Assembly: GCF_001577755.1 (NCBI RefSeq)
Contig: NZ_CP010776.1
Span: forward strand, 1 to 64,000
Direction of reading: 5' to 3'
DNA from: Rufibacter sp. DG15C
Lineage (GTDB): Bacteria; Bacteroidota; Bacteroidia; Cytophagales; Hymenobacteraceae
Length of the DNA: 64,000 nucleotides
Shown piece after piece: positions 1 through 8,207 of the stretch. The position numbers and the translations under genes were made by a program. Under the pieces are notes generated by a model that saw nothing but the letters and a program-made list of their open reading frames with translations, was not told the origin of the DNA and ran no database searches. The first letter of the stretch is position 1. The number at the start of each line of letters is the position of its first letter.

Positions 1-584
1 CGCATAGTTTTCCATCTGGTAGTCATAGCGGTCCAAATGGTCTGGGGTGATGTTGAGCAGAATACCGATGTGCGCTTTGAAGGCGTAGATGTTGTCCAGC
101 TGGAAGCTGCTCAGTTCCACCACATAGTACTCGTAGCCGCCTTCCAAGACCTTACCGGCCAGGCTCTCGCCCACGTTCCCCGCCAAGGCTACTTTCAAGC
201 CGGCGCTTTTCAGGAGGTGATAGGTCAGGAGCGTGGTGGTGGTTTTGCCGTTGGTGCCCGTAATGCAAATGAACTTACTCGAAGCGTACCGACCGGCAAA
301 CTCAATCTCAGAGATTACCGGAATGTTTCTCTCCAAGGCGCCTTTGATGACAGGAGCAGTGTCTGAAATGCCCGGGCTTTTGATGATTTCCTGGCGTTGT
401 AGATGTTGTCCAGCGTGTGCTCGCCTTCCTCAAAATCGATGCCTGCCTTGGTCAGCTCGGAACGGTACTTCTCTGCAATGGCGCCTTTGTCTGACACAAA
501 CACGTCATAGCCTTTGGCCTGCGCCAACAAAGCGGCACCTACGCCGCTCTCTCCTGCTCCCAAAATGGCTATTCGCTTGTTCAT
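1..584 (-). CDS. murD: murD, UDP-N-acetylmuramoylalanine--D-glutamate ligase, partial and frameshifted
   Basis: Cytoplasmic Mur ligase that adds D-glutamate to UDP-MurNAc-L-Ala in peptidoglycan synthesis. The N-terminus MNKRIAILGAGESGVGAALL is the expected nucleotide-binding fold. The frame is lost near 393-394, where one C seems missing (GCCAGGAAATC for GCCCAGGAAATC, minus strand). After restoring it, translation continues without a stop to base 1 through KSPGISDTAP, the ATP loop ITGTNGKTTTT and ITPDHLDRYDYQMENYA. The gene runs off the left edge. It is last in the visible dcw cluster, 49 bp after mraY, and that gap is almost filled by a palindromic repeat. Two similar indels in mraY point to sequence error rather than a dead gene. 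The family assignment is secure; the true state of the frame is not. Confidence 0.88.
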
Positions 585-594
585 GGTATTCGTT

Positions 595-632
595 CGTTTT
601 TGGCTTGTTTCTGAAAAAGAGGCGAAAAAACG
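595..632. repeat. Dispersed 38-bp palindrome, copy 1
   Basis: Inverted repeat starting CGTTTTTGGCTTGTTTCTG and ending AGGCGAAAAAACG. It fills the gap between the mraY stop and the murD start. The arms are imperfect (CTTG against AGGCG). It belongs to the family repeated through the window. Confidence 0.85.
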
Positions 633-633
633 C

Positions 634-1853
634 CTATCTTAATTTTAAAGTGGCAAGGGTCAAAATGGCGAGCATGATGCCCACGGTCCAGAAGCGCGAC
701 ACAATCTTGGCCTCATGATACCCCAACTTTTGGTAATGGTGGTGCAGAGGCGACATCTTGAAGATTCTTCGCCCCTCGCCGTATTTCTTCTTGGTGTATT
801 TAAAATAAGCCACCTGCAACATCACCGAGAGGTTCTCCACCAGGAAAATGCCGCACAGCACCGGAATCAGGAGCTCTTTGGCGTAGAATCAGGGCCAACA
901 CGGCAATGATGCCGCCAATAGACAAGGAGCCGGTATCGCCCATGAACACCTGCGCCGGATAGGAGTTGTACCACAGGAAGCCCACGCAGGCCCCCACAAA
1001 GGCGGTACAGAAAATTACCAACTCACCGGTGTTAGGGATGAACATGATGTTCAGGTAATCTGCGAAGATGGCGTTACCAGACACCCAGGCAAATACAATC
1101 AACGTGGTGGCAATAATCGCCGACGTACCTGCGGCCAGGCCGTCAATCCCGTCGGTGATGTTGGCGCCATTGGACACGGCGGTAATGATGATGATGACCA
1201 GCGGGATGTATAAAAAGCGGGCATACGACCCCAGAATGGGGCTGGCAAAGCTGAAGAACTGATGGTAGTCCAGCTCGTTATTTTTGGCGAAGGGGATGGT
1301 GGTAATCATCTGTCGCACATCTGTGTAAGTGGCAGACGCCTCTACCGCCGACAAGCCGTGCTCCGTTAAGTACTGGCGCACCACCACGTCATCTGAGAAG
1401 AACAGAGTCAGGCCCACAATCAAACCCAGACCAATCTGTCCCATCACTTTAAATCTACCTGCCAAGCCTTCTTTGTTCTTCTTGAAGACCTTGATGTAGT
1501 CATCTAGGAACCCGATGGCGCCTAACCAAACCGTAGACACAATCATGAGCAGGATGTAAACATTGTCCAGACGGGCTAATAGAAGCGTGGGCACCAGAAT
1601 GGCTAGCAGGATGATGAGACCGCCCATAGTAGGCGTGCCTCTTTTCTCCAGCTGACCGGCAAGTCCCAAATCCCGGATGGACTCGCCTACCTGTTTACGG
1701 TGCAGCATCTTGATGAGCCTGCCGCCAAAAATCATGGCAATCAACAGAGAGATTAGCGCCGCCAAACCTGCCCTAAAGGAGATATACCGGAAAACCCCAG
1801 CCCCGAAGAGGTCAAAGTGCTGGTCTAAGTAGTTAAAAAAGGTAGTAGAGCAT
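634..1853 (-). CDS. mraY: mraY, phospho-MurNAc-pentapeptide transferase, two frameshifts as given
   Basis: Integral membrane enzyme that moves phospho-MurNAc-pentapeptide to undecaprenyl phosphate to form lipid I. Three frames must be joined to get the full protein of about 400 residues. The start is ATG at 1853 (MLYYLF, then [13 protein letters not shown] after removing one base from the six-A run at 1835-1840). The main frame, 1765 to about 882, contains [32 protein letters not shown] and VFMGDTGSL. One extra G at 880/881 shifts the end, where [20 protein letters not shown] and then [12 protein letters not shown] are recovered. Both indels are single bases in short runs in an essential gene, so sequencing or assembly error is the likely cause. 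Confidence 0.9.
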
Positions 1854-1924
1854 CTGGTTCTTTTAAGGAAAAGAAGCGCCTTATAATGTGGTCACTTCGC
1901 CGTAGAATCTAGTATCTATTTCTT

Positions 1925-3388
1925 TTATTTCTGGAGCAGGGTAAATGCCTCCTGCAGAACTTGCTTGTCGTCAAAAGGAGAGCGTTGTCCTTTCACCTCT
2001 TGATAAGTCTCATGCCCTTTGCCCGCAACCAGAATGATATCATCCGGCTCGGCGAGCATCACGGCAGTTTTAATAGCTTCTTTGCGGTCTACCACGCTTA
2101 GGGCCTTTTTCAAATCGGTGTGCTTCACGCCCACCTGCATCTGGTTCAGGATTTCCTGTGGGTCCTCGTCGCGAGGGTTGTCTGAGGTCAAGATGACTCT
2201 GTCGCTCATGCGGGCGGCAATGTCTGCCATGATGGGGCGCTTGGTCGCGTCACGGTTTCCGCCGCAACCCACAATGGTGATGACTTTCTGCTCGGGCTTT
2301 CTGATTTGCTGGATGGTCTGCAATACGTTCTCCAGCGCGTCGGGCGTGTGGGCATAGTCCACAATTCCGGTAATCTGGCCCGGGCTCACCACGTAGTCAA
2401 AACGACCGGCGGCCGAAGTCAAGGAAGATAGGCTAGTCAACACTTCCTGAGGGTCTTCGCCTAGCAGCACTGCCGCACCGTACACGGCCAGCAGGTTATA
2501 AGCGTTGAAGGTCCCGATGAGCTTGAACCACACTTCCTGGCCGTCCAATTCCAGTTGCAGACCTTGGATGGAGTTATCTAAGAGACGCGCTTTGAAGTCA
2601 GCCTCTTTGCGCAAGGCGTAGGTTTTCTTATCAGCCTTGGTGTTCTGCAACATGACCATGCCGCGCTTGTCGTCTGAGTTCACCAGCGCGAAGGCCTTCG
2701 GAGACAGGTTGTCAAAGAAGAGTTTCTTGGCTCTGATGTACTCGTCAAAGGTCTTGTGGTAGTCCAGGTGGTCATGCGAGAGGTTGGTGAAGACCGCTCC
2801 GGCAAACTCCACCCCGGTCACTCTATGTTGAACCAAGGCATGCGAACTCACTTCCATGAAGGCGTGCGTGCAACCCGCTTTCACCATCTTTGCCAGCAAA
2901 GCCTGCAAGGTGATGGCATCTGGCGTGGTGTGCGTGGCCGGAATCACCTCCTCGTTAATCTGATTTTGAACCGTTGACAGTAGACTAGCATTGTAGCCCA
3001 GCTCCCGGAACAGCTTATGCAACAGTGTGACGCAGGTGGTTTTGCCATTGGTGCCAGTCACGCCTACCAGTTTCAATTTCCTGGAGGGATGACCGTAGAA
3101 GGCCGCCGCTACGTGACCCATGGCCTCGGCTACGTCTGGCACTAGCACAAAGGTGACGTTGGCAGGGGCGTTTTCGGGCTGTTTTTCAGAAAACACGACA
3201 GAAACGCCTTGCTCTACAGTCTGGGGTATAAAGTCATGACCGTCGCGTACGGTGCCCTTGATGGCAAAAAACGCCACGCCCGGGCCCGCCTGGCGCGAGT
3301 CCATGGTTAACGCAGAAAGCTCGGGGTTAGTAGGCCCGAGCAATTGCGAGGACGGTATCGCCTGCAATAGGTTTTGTAGTTGTGCCAT
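1925..3388 (-). CDS. murE: murE, UDP-MurNAc-tripeptide synthetase (meso-diaminopimelate type)
   Basis: Cytoplasmic ligase adding the third stem-peptide residue. The Mur ligase N-terminal domain covers about residues 20-100. The ATP loop GVTGTNGKTT follows near 109-118, then the central and C-terminal domains. The DNPRDEDP motif near residue 404 is the signature linked to meso-diaminopimelate specificity. At 487 aa the length is normal. The start overlaps the end of the upstream penicillin-binding protein by 62 bp in another frame, so translation may be coupled. Residues 61-74 (VSVVFSEKQPEN) lie over a degenerate copy of the palindrome family. Whether that segment was inserted or is ancestral linker needs an alignment. 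Confidence 0.96.
   Translation of the reverse strand: MAQLQNLLQAIPSSQLLGPTNPELSALTMDSRQAGPGVAFFAIKGTVRDGHDFIPQTVEQGVSVVFSEKQPENAPANVTFVLVPDVAEAMGHVAAAFYGHPSRKLKLVGVTGTNGKTTCVTLLHKLFRELGYNASLLSTVQNQINEEVIPATHTTPDAITLQALLAKMVKAGCTHAFMEVSSHALVQHRVTGVEFAGAVFTNLSHDHLDYHKTFDEYIRAKKLFFDNLSPKAFALVNSDDKRGMVMLQNTKADKKTYALRKEADFKARLLDNSIQGLQLELDGQEVWFKLIGTFNAYNLLAVYGAAVLLGEDPQEVLTSLSSLTSAAGRFDYVVSPGQITGIVDYAHTPDALENVLQTIQQIRKPEQKVITIVGCGGNRDATKRPIMADIAARMSDRVILTSDNPRDEDPQEILNQMQVGVKHTDLKKALSVVDRKEAIKTAVMLAEPDDIILVAGKGHETYQEVKGQRSPFDDKQVLQEAFTLLQK
3168..3207. repeat. Degenerate palindrome copy inside murE
   Basis: On the minus strand this reads CGTTTCTGTCGTGTTTTC then TGAAAAACAGCCCGAAAACG. By hand alignment it matches the family consensus at about 33 of 38 positions, but the arms no longer pair fully. 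It is in frame within murE. It could be an old insertion or chance similarity in a tolerant linker. Confidence 0.45.
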
Positions 3389-5480
3389 TTCGTTCTAAGG
3401 TAATTGTAATCCACATGCCTTTTCTGACGGGTTGTCCAGCCGGCACGCTCTGTGCTTTCACGCGGCCCAACCCGGCGGCCCGCACCTTCAGGCCTTGATT
3501 CTCCAAGAGGTAAAGGGCGTCCTTCAAGGTCATGTCCTTCACATCAGGCACGCGGCCTTCCTTCACGGGGACCGGTTTCATGGCCACGGAGTGCTTTTGG
3601 GTATCTACTCTAATCCAATCCTCCTCTGGGTTCACCGGATGGGCGCTTACGCCCAGTTTGTTGCAGAGGAGCGTCAGTTCCTCCTGATTACCCGCGTGTA
3701 GGCTAGGTAGTTTAGGAACCACGTTAGCGGGTCTGCGCACCATAGGCGCATGAATAGCTAAGTCTTGGGCGTAGGCTTTATCCGCTAACTCCCTGAACAC
3801 TGGGGCTGCTACATCGCCACCGTACTGGGCGTTTTTGTTAGGATTGTCTATGATGACAATGCAGCTGTATTTAGGCCGGTCTGCCGGAAAGTAGCCTACA
3901 AAGGAAGTAGAATATCTCTTAGTATATTGTCCATTGATTACTTTGCGGGCAGTACCCGTTTTACCAGCCACCTTGTAATCTTTGCTCTTCAGGTTTTTGG
4001 CCGTACCATGCTCCACCACGCCTTCCATCATCTGCTTTAGCTCCGCTAAGGTCTCATCTGAGCAGATTTTTGGGTTAAGGACTTTGGCCTCAAACTTCTC
4101 TAACACCTGGTCGGCGCGCTTGATTTCCTTTACAATGATAGGCTGTACCTTAACCCCATTGTTAGCCACGGCATTATAGAAAGCCAAGGTCTGCAACGGC
4201 GAAATCTTCAACTCATAGCCAATAGCCATGGTAGATAGGGACGGACGGCTCCAGCTACGGTCTTTTGGGGTTTTAATGTAAGGCACGGCCTCTCCATTCA
4301 TCTGGAAGCCCAGCGGTTGGTGCAGGCCAAACTTGAAAAGGTAGTCTACATATTTTTGCGGGTCGTTCCCGAAATGGTCTTGAATCAACTTGGCAATACC
4401 CACGTTGGAGGACTTCTCAAACACCTGTTGCAGGGTGATTTTCCCGTTGCCATGCGTATCTGTCTTCACAGCGCCGCCAATCCGCATAGAACCGTTTCCT
4501 GTATCAATGGTGTCGGTGAGTTTCATGTCTGAGTCTTCCAGCAAGGCCATCATAGAGGCTAGTTTGAAGGTAGAGCCCGGCTCGGTGCGGCCTTGGTTAC
4601 CCACGGCGTAGTTGTAATCCTCTACATAGGTGCCCAGACCGGCTTTCCCTAAGTTGGCGATGGCTTTTATCTCCCCTGTGCTCACTTCCATCAGAATCAC
4701 ACAGCCGTGGGCGGCGTCATTCAAGGTCAAGGCCTTGTAAAGGGCGCTCTCCGCTACGTCCTGGAGGTTGATGTCAATGGTGGTCCTGATATCAAAACCT
4801 GGCAAAGGCTTCACTTCGGTGCCATCATAGATGGGCTTGTTTCCGCCTGCCATACGCTCATATAAAGCCTCGCCGTCTTTCCCGGCCAGATGGCGGTTGA
4901 AGCTAAACTCAAGGCCCGCGCCTTTCTTGTCCTCGTTCAGGAAACCAATGGTCCGCTTGGCCAATGACCCGAATGGCAGGAACCGGCGGTCGAGTTTCTC
5001 AAAAATCACCCCGCCCCTGTTTTTACCAACTCTGAAGATGGGCCATTTGGCCATCTGCTTCTTCTCCTGGTAATTAATGAGGCGGTTGTTGATACGCACG
5101 TATTTGCGCTTGTTATGGCGCGCGTTCTTAATCTTGCGCTTGTAATATTCAGCTGAGCGGTCTCCGTAGAAACGGGACAGCATCATGCCAAGGGAGTCAA
5201 TCCCTTCTCTGAAGACCTCATCTTTAGAAATAGTAGGGTCAAACGCCACTCTGTAGAAAGGAAGGGACGTGGCCATGATGCGCTCATCATTGGAGTAGAT
5301 GTTGCCGCGGGTGGCAAAGATGGGCTGGTAATGGAAACGCTTTTCCTGGGCCAGTTCCTTCCACTTGTCTCCATCCTTAATCTGGATATAGCCAACCTTG
5401 TAAATAATAGCGAACGCAAACAGACAGATAGCCAAAAAGGCCAACCGCACACGCGTTACGATGGACCTCTTAATATTCAT
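3327..5480 (-). CDS. ftsI: Penicillin-binding protein 2/3 (FtsI/SpoVD-like) with PASTA domain
   Basis: Division transpeptidase that cross-links septal peptidoglycan in the periplasm. There is one N-terminal membrane anchor (about 10-30), a PBP dimerisation domain (about 50-220) and a transpeptidase domain (about 240-600). The three active-site motifs are visible: S303-T-F-K306, S357-S-N and K507-T-G. A PASTA domain sits near 640-695. It lies between ftsL and murE as in standard dcw clusters, overlapping ftsL by 11 bp and murE by 62 bp. The last 20 or so residues beyond the PASTA fold are encoded in the murE overlap and may be dispensable. Confidence 0.93.
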   Translation of the reverse strand: MNIKRSIVTRVRLAFLAICLFAFAIIYKVGYIQIKDGDKWKELAQEKRFHYQPIFATRGNIYSNDERIMATSLPFYRVAFDPTISKDEVFREGIDSLGMMLSRFYGDRSAEYYKRKIKNARHNKRKYVRINNRLINYQEKKQMAKWPIFRVGKNRGGVIFEKLDRRFLPFGSLAKRTIGFLNEDKKGAGLEFSFNRHLAGKDGEALYERMAGGNKPIYDGTEVKPLPGFDIRTTIDINLQDVAESALYKALTLNDAAHGCVILMEVSTGEIKAIANLGKAGLGTYVEDYNYAVGNQGRTEPGSTFKLASMMALLEDSDMKLTDTIDTGNGSMRIGGAVKTDTHGNGKITLQQVFEKSSNVGIAKLIQDHFGNDPQKYVDYLFKFGLHQPLGFQMNGEAVPYIKTPKDRSWSRPSLSTMAIGYELKISPLQTLAFYNAVANNGVKVQPIIVKEIKRADQVLEKFEAKVLNPKICSDETLAELKQMMEGVVEHGTAKNLKSKDYKVAGKTGTARKVINGQYTKRYSTSFVGYFPADRPKYSCIVIIDNPNKNAQYGGDVAAPVFRELADKAYAQDLAIHAPMVRRPANVVPKLPSLHAGNQEELTLLCNKLGVSAHPVNPEEDWIRVDTQKHSVAMKPVPVKEGRVPDVKDMTLKDALYLLENQGLKVRAAGLGRVKAQSVPAGQPVRKGMWITITLERNGTTTKPIAGDTVLAIARAY

Positions 5481-5910
5481 CTTTCTTGATTACTACTTGA
5501 ATGGGTGGAGAAGAACTTTCCATTAAGCCAGACGCCGCCACATTGCGGGCCACCTCAGACTGCTTGCTCGCCTCCATGTAATCAGATTTGAGCGTGGTGA
5601 AATCAGCCCGCAGGTCCTCGGTGTCTGATTTGGTTTTGTCTATCTGGCGCAGGGTACGCTCTGCGTAGTGGCTATTGCCAATGTAGAAGATGGTCACCGC
5701 CATTAAGAACAATACCTTGGGTAGGTATTTTACCGGCAAGCCGTCCGCAAAGAACCAGTCTACCTTGGTATAGCGGTCCAACAGCTCAAACAGGCTGGTC
5801 CCTTTTTGGCGGGGCGGTCTTGGCGGACGCACGGGCTCCACCTTAGGAACCTCACGCTGGGTGTTGGCCTTGGGCTGGCTGTTTCGTGGACGTACAGTGT
5901 TGACTGCCAT
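5470..5910 (-). CDS. FtsL-like cell-division protein
   Basis: Small bitopic membrane protein of 146 aa. It has a proline- and basic-rich cytoplasmic tail (about 1-70), one membrane segment (VLFLMAVTIFYIGNSHYAE region, about 86-106) and a periplasmic coiled-coil stretch rich in Asp, Lys and Leu. Size, topology and position between rsmH and ftsI fit the FtsL-like proteins of Bacteroidota, which work with FtsB and FtsQ at the divisome. Primary-sequence conservation in this family is weak, so the call depends largely on synteny. It overlaps the PBP start by 11 bp. Confidence 0.8.
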   Translation of the reverse strand: MAVNTVRPRNSQPKANTQREVPKVEPVRPPRPPRQKGTSLFELLDRYTKVDWFFADGLPVKYLPKVLFLMAVTIFYIGNSHYAERTLRQIDKTKSDTEDLRADFTTLKSDYMEASKQSEVARNVAASGLMESSSPPIQVVIKKDEY

Positions 5911-5937
5911 GTTCTATATTCGTGTAATTCTTATTCT

Positions 5938-6867
5938 CTATTTCTTGAAAGGCGTCTCTGGGTTCTCTCGCTTCACGGCCACGCGCAGCTTGGCGCTGCG
6001 GGAGCGGTTGTTCTCCTGCAGTTCCTGGGCGCTGGGCACTATGGGCTTGCGCGTGACAGAATCCAGTGGCTTTATCTCGTTGCCAAAAAAGTCTTTCTCC
6101 ACCTCGCCAAAGAACTTGCCCTTGTTGATGTAGTTCTTCACCAAACGGTCTTCCAAAGAATGGTAAGAGATAACCGATAGGCGTCCGCCGGGCTTCAACA
6201 GTTCCACGGCCTGTTCCAACATTTCCTCCAGGGCCTTCAGCTCATCATTGACTTCTATTCTGAGCGCTTGGAATACTTGCGCCAGGTACTTGTTCTCTTT
6301 CCCTTTGGGAGTGCAGCCTGAGATAGCTTCCTTAAAATCTGCAATGGTCTCAATGTCGCGCACGTTGCGGGCGGACACCACTTCCCGGGCAAGGGTCTTG
6401 GCGTTCTTCACCTCGCCGTACAACCCGAAAATGCGGTGCAGCTGCTCCTCTTCATAGGTCATGATGACATCCTTGGCAGTCAGGGGGCTTTCCTTGTCCA
6501 TGCGCATGTCCAGAGGGCCGTCAAACCGGGTAGAGAAGCCGCGCTCAGCGGTATTGAACTGATGCGAGGAAACGCCCAGGTCGGCTAGAATGCCGTCTAC
6601 CTGGCGCACACCGTACAGCCGCAGGTATTTTTTCAGGTACCTAAAGTTGGCTTTGACAAACGTGAACTGGTCTGAGATGAGGCGCTCCGACTGTTTTTCG
6701 GCATCGGTGTCCTGGTCAAAGGCGTAGAGCTGGCCGCCTTGCATCTGCTCCAGAATGCGGGCAGAATGGCCGCCGCCGCCAAAAGTGACGTCCACGTAAA
6801 TGCCTTTGGGTTTTATAGCCAAAGCATCTACCGATTCCTGTAACAAAACGGGGTTGTGGTATTGCAT
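5938..6867 (-). CDS. rsmH: rsmH (mraW), 16S rRNA C1402 N4-methyltransferase
   Basis: SAM-dependent methyltransferase acting on 16S rRNA cytidine 1402 in the decoding centre. The protein is 309 aa, usual for the family. It begins MQYHNPVLLQESVDAL, and the SAM-binding loop YVDVTFGGGGHSARIL follows. Further conserved pieces are DGILADLGVSSHQ, ERGFSTRFDGPLDMRM, LAQVFQALRIEVN and SVISYHSLEDRLVK. It lies 8 bp after mraZ, the standard mraZ-rsmH order. Confidence 0.97.
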   Translation of the reverse strand: MQYHNPVLLQESVDALAIKPKGIYVDVTFGGGGHSARILEQMQGGQLYAFDQDTDAEKQSERLISDQFTFVKANFRYLKKYLRLYGVRQVDGILADLGVSSHQFNTAERGFSTRFDGPLDMRMDKESPLTAKDVIMTYEEEQLHRIFGLYGEVKNAKTLAREVVSARNVRDIETIADFKEAISGCTPKGKENKYLAQVFQALRIEVNDELKALEEMLEQAVELLKPGGRLSVISYHSLEDRLVKNYINKGKFFGEVEKDFFGNEIKPLDSVTRKPIVPSAQELQENNRSRSAKLRVAVKRENPETPFKK

Positions 6868-6875
6868 GGCTCGGG

Positions 6876-7343
6876 TTATTCTATAATGGTGGAGGCCGGT
6901 GGATTCCCCAAGTATTTCTGGGCCAGCTGTGAGAAGTTTTGTTGGTCTTTTTCCAGGAACGCGTCGTATTTCTCCGGATTCCAGATTTCTACCCGGTTGC
7001 CCAATCCCACTACAATCGCTTCTTTGTCAATCTCGGCGTAGCGTACCATGGTCTTGGGCAGGATAAACCGGCCCGCGGTGTCCAGTTCTATCTCTGTGTT
7101 ACCCCTAAAGAAATTCCTTTGAAAGTGGCGGTACTCCTCGTTAAACTCATTTAAACCGGCCACGCGGTCATAGATGGCTTTCCACTCGGTTCTGGGGTAC
7201 AGCACCAAGCAGGGCTCAAACCCTCTGGTCAAAACCACCTGATTGCCGGAATCCTCTGGCAGATTGGTTTTGATTTTAGAAGGCAGCACCAATCTTCCCT
7301 TGGGGTCTAGCTTACATTCATATTCGCCGGAGAGGAAGTTCAT
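6876..7343 (-). CDS. mraZ: mraZ, transcriptional regulator of the dcw cluster
   Basis: DNA-binding regulator with two SpoVT/AbrB-type beta domains, first gene of the cluster. At 155 aa it matches the family. The start MNFLSGEYECKLDPKGRLVL is the typical first domain, and a second repeat contains ELDTAGRFILPKTMVRYAEI. In Escherichia coli MraZ represses its own operon through TGGGN repeats. A matching array with 10-bp periodicity lies about 55-95 bp upstream of this start, so autoregulation is a reasonable inference. Confidence 0.96.
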   Translation of the reverse strand: MNFLSGEYECKLDPKGRLVLPSKIKTNLPEDSGNQVVLTRGFEPCLVLYPRTEWKAIYDRVAGLNEFNEEYRHFQRNFFRGNTEIELDTAGRFILPKTMVRYAEIDKEAIVVGLGNRVEIWNPEKYDAFLEKDQQNFSQLAQKYLGNPPASTIIE

Positions 7344-7379
7344 TGGTGTAGGGAGATAACTCTAGTCTTTGGTACAAAA

Positions 7380-7406
7380 CAAAAGTAATAAAGGGGACAC
7401 CAAAGT
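7380..7406 (-). promoter_or_regulatory. Predicted mraZ/dcw promoter
   Basis: On the minus strand TTGAC (7406-7402 side) is followed after 17 bases by TACTTTTG (7387-7380), matching the Bacteroidota -33 TTG and -7 TAnnTTTG elements with usual spacing. The predicted start is near 7375, giving a leader of about 30 nt before mraZ. Confidence 0.65.
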
Positions 7407-7437
7407 CAACCACAGTCTCCCACTTTTTCCCACTTTG
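7398..7437 (-). promoter_or_regulatory. Predicted MraZ operator, four 10-bp repeats
   Basis: On the minus strand AAAGTGGGAA, AAAGTGGGAG, ACTGTGGTTG and ACTTTGGTGT follow one another in exact 10-bp phase. The first two contain TGGGA with 5-bp spacers, the arrangement known for E. coli MraZ, and AAAGTGG resembles the Mycoplasma MraZ site. The array overlaps the -33 element of the predicted mraZ promoter. Confidence 0.7.
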
Positions 7438-7482
7438 TGGATAAATCATGGTTATCCACCCCACTTATACACATTATCCACA
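7436..7482. other. Cluster of four DnaA boxes (candidate oriC or DnaA control site)
   Basis: Four 9-mers match the DnaA box TTATNCACA within 47 bp. They are TGTGGATAA at 7436-7444 (perfect, reverse), TTATCCACC at 7452-7460 (one mismatch), TTATACACA at 7465-7473 and TTATCCACA at 7474-7482 (both perfect, abutting). The first two form an inverted repeat with 8-bp arms. An AT-rich stretch follows at about 7500-7590 and could unwind. Genes diverge to both sides. Confidence 0.6.
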
Positions 7483-7499
7483 TTTTTTCTTCCCACATC

Positions 7500-7592
7500 G
7501 GGAAAACTTTCTAATAACTATATAGAAAAATCCTTTTATTAAACACGCGAAAATGATTTTAAATAACTGAATTACAATTACTTAAACCCACA
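7500..7592. other. AT-rich stretch next to the DnaA boxes
   Basis: A run rich in A and T with no convincing reading frame, beginning AACTTTCTAATAACTATATAG. It could be a DNA-unwinding element if the neighbouring boxes form an origin. This is inference from composition and position only. Confidence 0.35.
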
Positions 7593-7620
7593 ACCCTCAA
7601 TAGCCAGTTGGCCAAACCTG

Positions 7621-7650
7621 CAAGTGGAATGAAAGTGGCACAAAGTGGGT
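7621..7650 (+). promoter_or_regulatory. Second MraZ-like box array, plus strand
   Basis: CAAGTGG, AAAGTGG and AAAGTGGG end at 7627, 7638 and 7648, spaced 11 and 10 bp. They resemble the repeats before mraZ but point the other way, just upstream of the -7 box of the divergent gene. MraZ may touch both promoters; chance is not excluded. Confidence 0.45.
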
Positions 7651-7660
7651 CGTTTTTCCG

Positions 7661-7668
7661 TATCTTTG
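7661..7668 (+). promoter_or_regulatory. -7 promoter box for the gene at 7673
   Basis: TATCTTTG matches TAnnTTTG and ends only 4 bp before the ATG. The transcript would start at or next to the start codon, so the mRNA is probably leaderless. Confidence 0.5.
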
Positions 7669-7672
7669 TGAC

Positions 7673-8113
7673 ATGCGGCCCACTTACCGACATATTCTTC
7701 TTCTTTTGCTGGCATTTAGCGTGCTGACGGGCTCTGTGGGCATTGCCGCCACCCAGCGGTTCTGTGCCATGATGGGCATGGAAATCAGTCTGGCCAAGGC
7801 AGAGAAAATGGAGAAGATGGGCTGCTGCCAGAAAAAGGCCCAGCCAAAGAAATCCTGCGAAGAGGCTGCCGCCCAAATTGAGAAAAAAGGGTGCTGCTCT
7901 TCCTCCACCACCTACCACAAGCTGGACAACCTGGCGCTCAAACTCACAGACAAGGTTGTTTTCTATTCCCTACAGCCAGCGCTGATAAGTTCGTTTCTAG
8001 CACCGCCAACAGTTGCGTTGGTAACCTCCTCCTCTTGGCCTTCTTTCACAGACACCTCGCCGCCACTGGCCGGGCGTGACCTGTTGACAAGACTGCAAAT
8101 TCTTAACATTTAG
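7673..8113 (+). CDS. HYC_CC_PP-like small exported protein
   Basis: Exported protein of 146 aa with a signal peptide (hydrophobic RHILLLLLAFSVLTGSVGIA at about 6-25). It has Cys in a QRFCAMMG context, two CC pairs (GCCQKK and GCCSSS), a PPLAGRD segment and a C-terminus ending RLQILNI. This pattern fits the Bacteroidota HYC_CC_PP family, which often sits beside TonB receptors and HMA proteins. The function is unknown; the Cys/His/Met content and neighbours suggest metal binding. The ATG at 7673 is preferred because it gives an intact signal peptide, although the promoter box leaves almost no leader. Confidence 0.75.
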   Translation: MRPTYRHILLLLLAFSVLTGSVGIAATQRFCAMMGMEISLAKAEKMEKMGCCQKKAQPKKSCEEAAAQIEKKGCCSSSTTYHKLDNLALKLTDKVVFYSLQPALISSFLAPPTVALVTSSSWPSFTDTSPPLAGRDLLTRLQILNI

Positions 8114-8207
8114 AGACTCTGTTTCCCAAACAATAGAAGCGGCGGCCGTTTGCGCCCTTTTGCTTCTACCTCAAGGAAATAATATAATCTTTAAATGACT
8201 TTCCCTT

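Noticed and set aside
800-1853. Programmed frameshifting in mraY
   Set aside because: Two separate shifts without slippery heptamer and stem-loop, and a third in murD, fit sequence error better.
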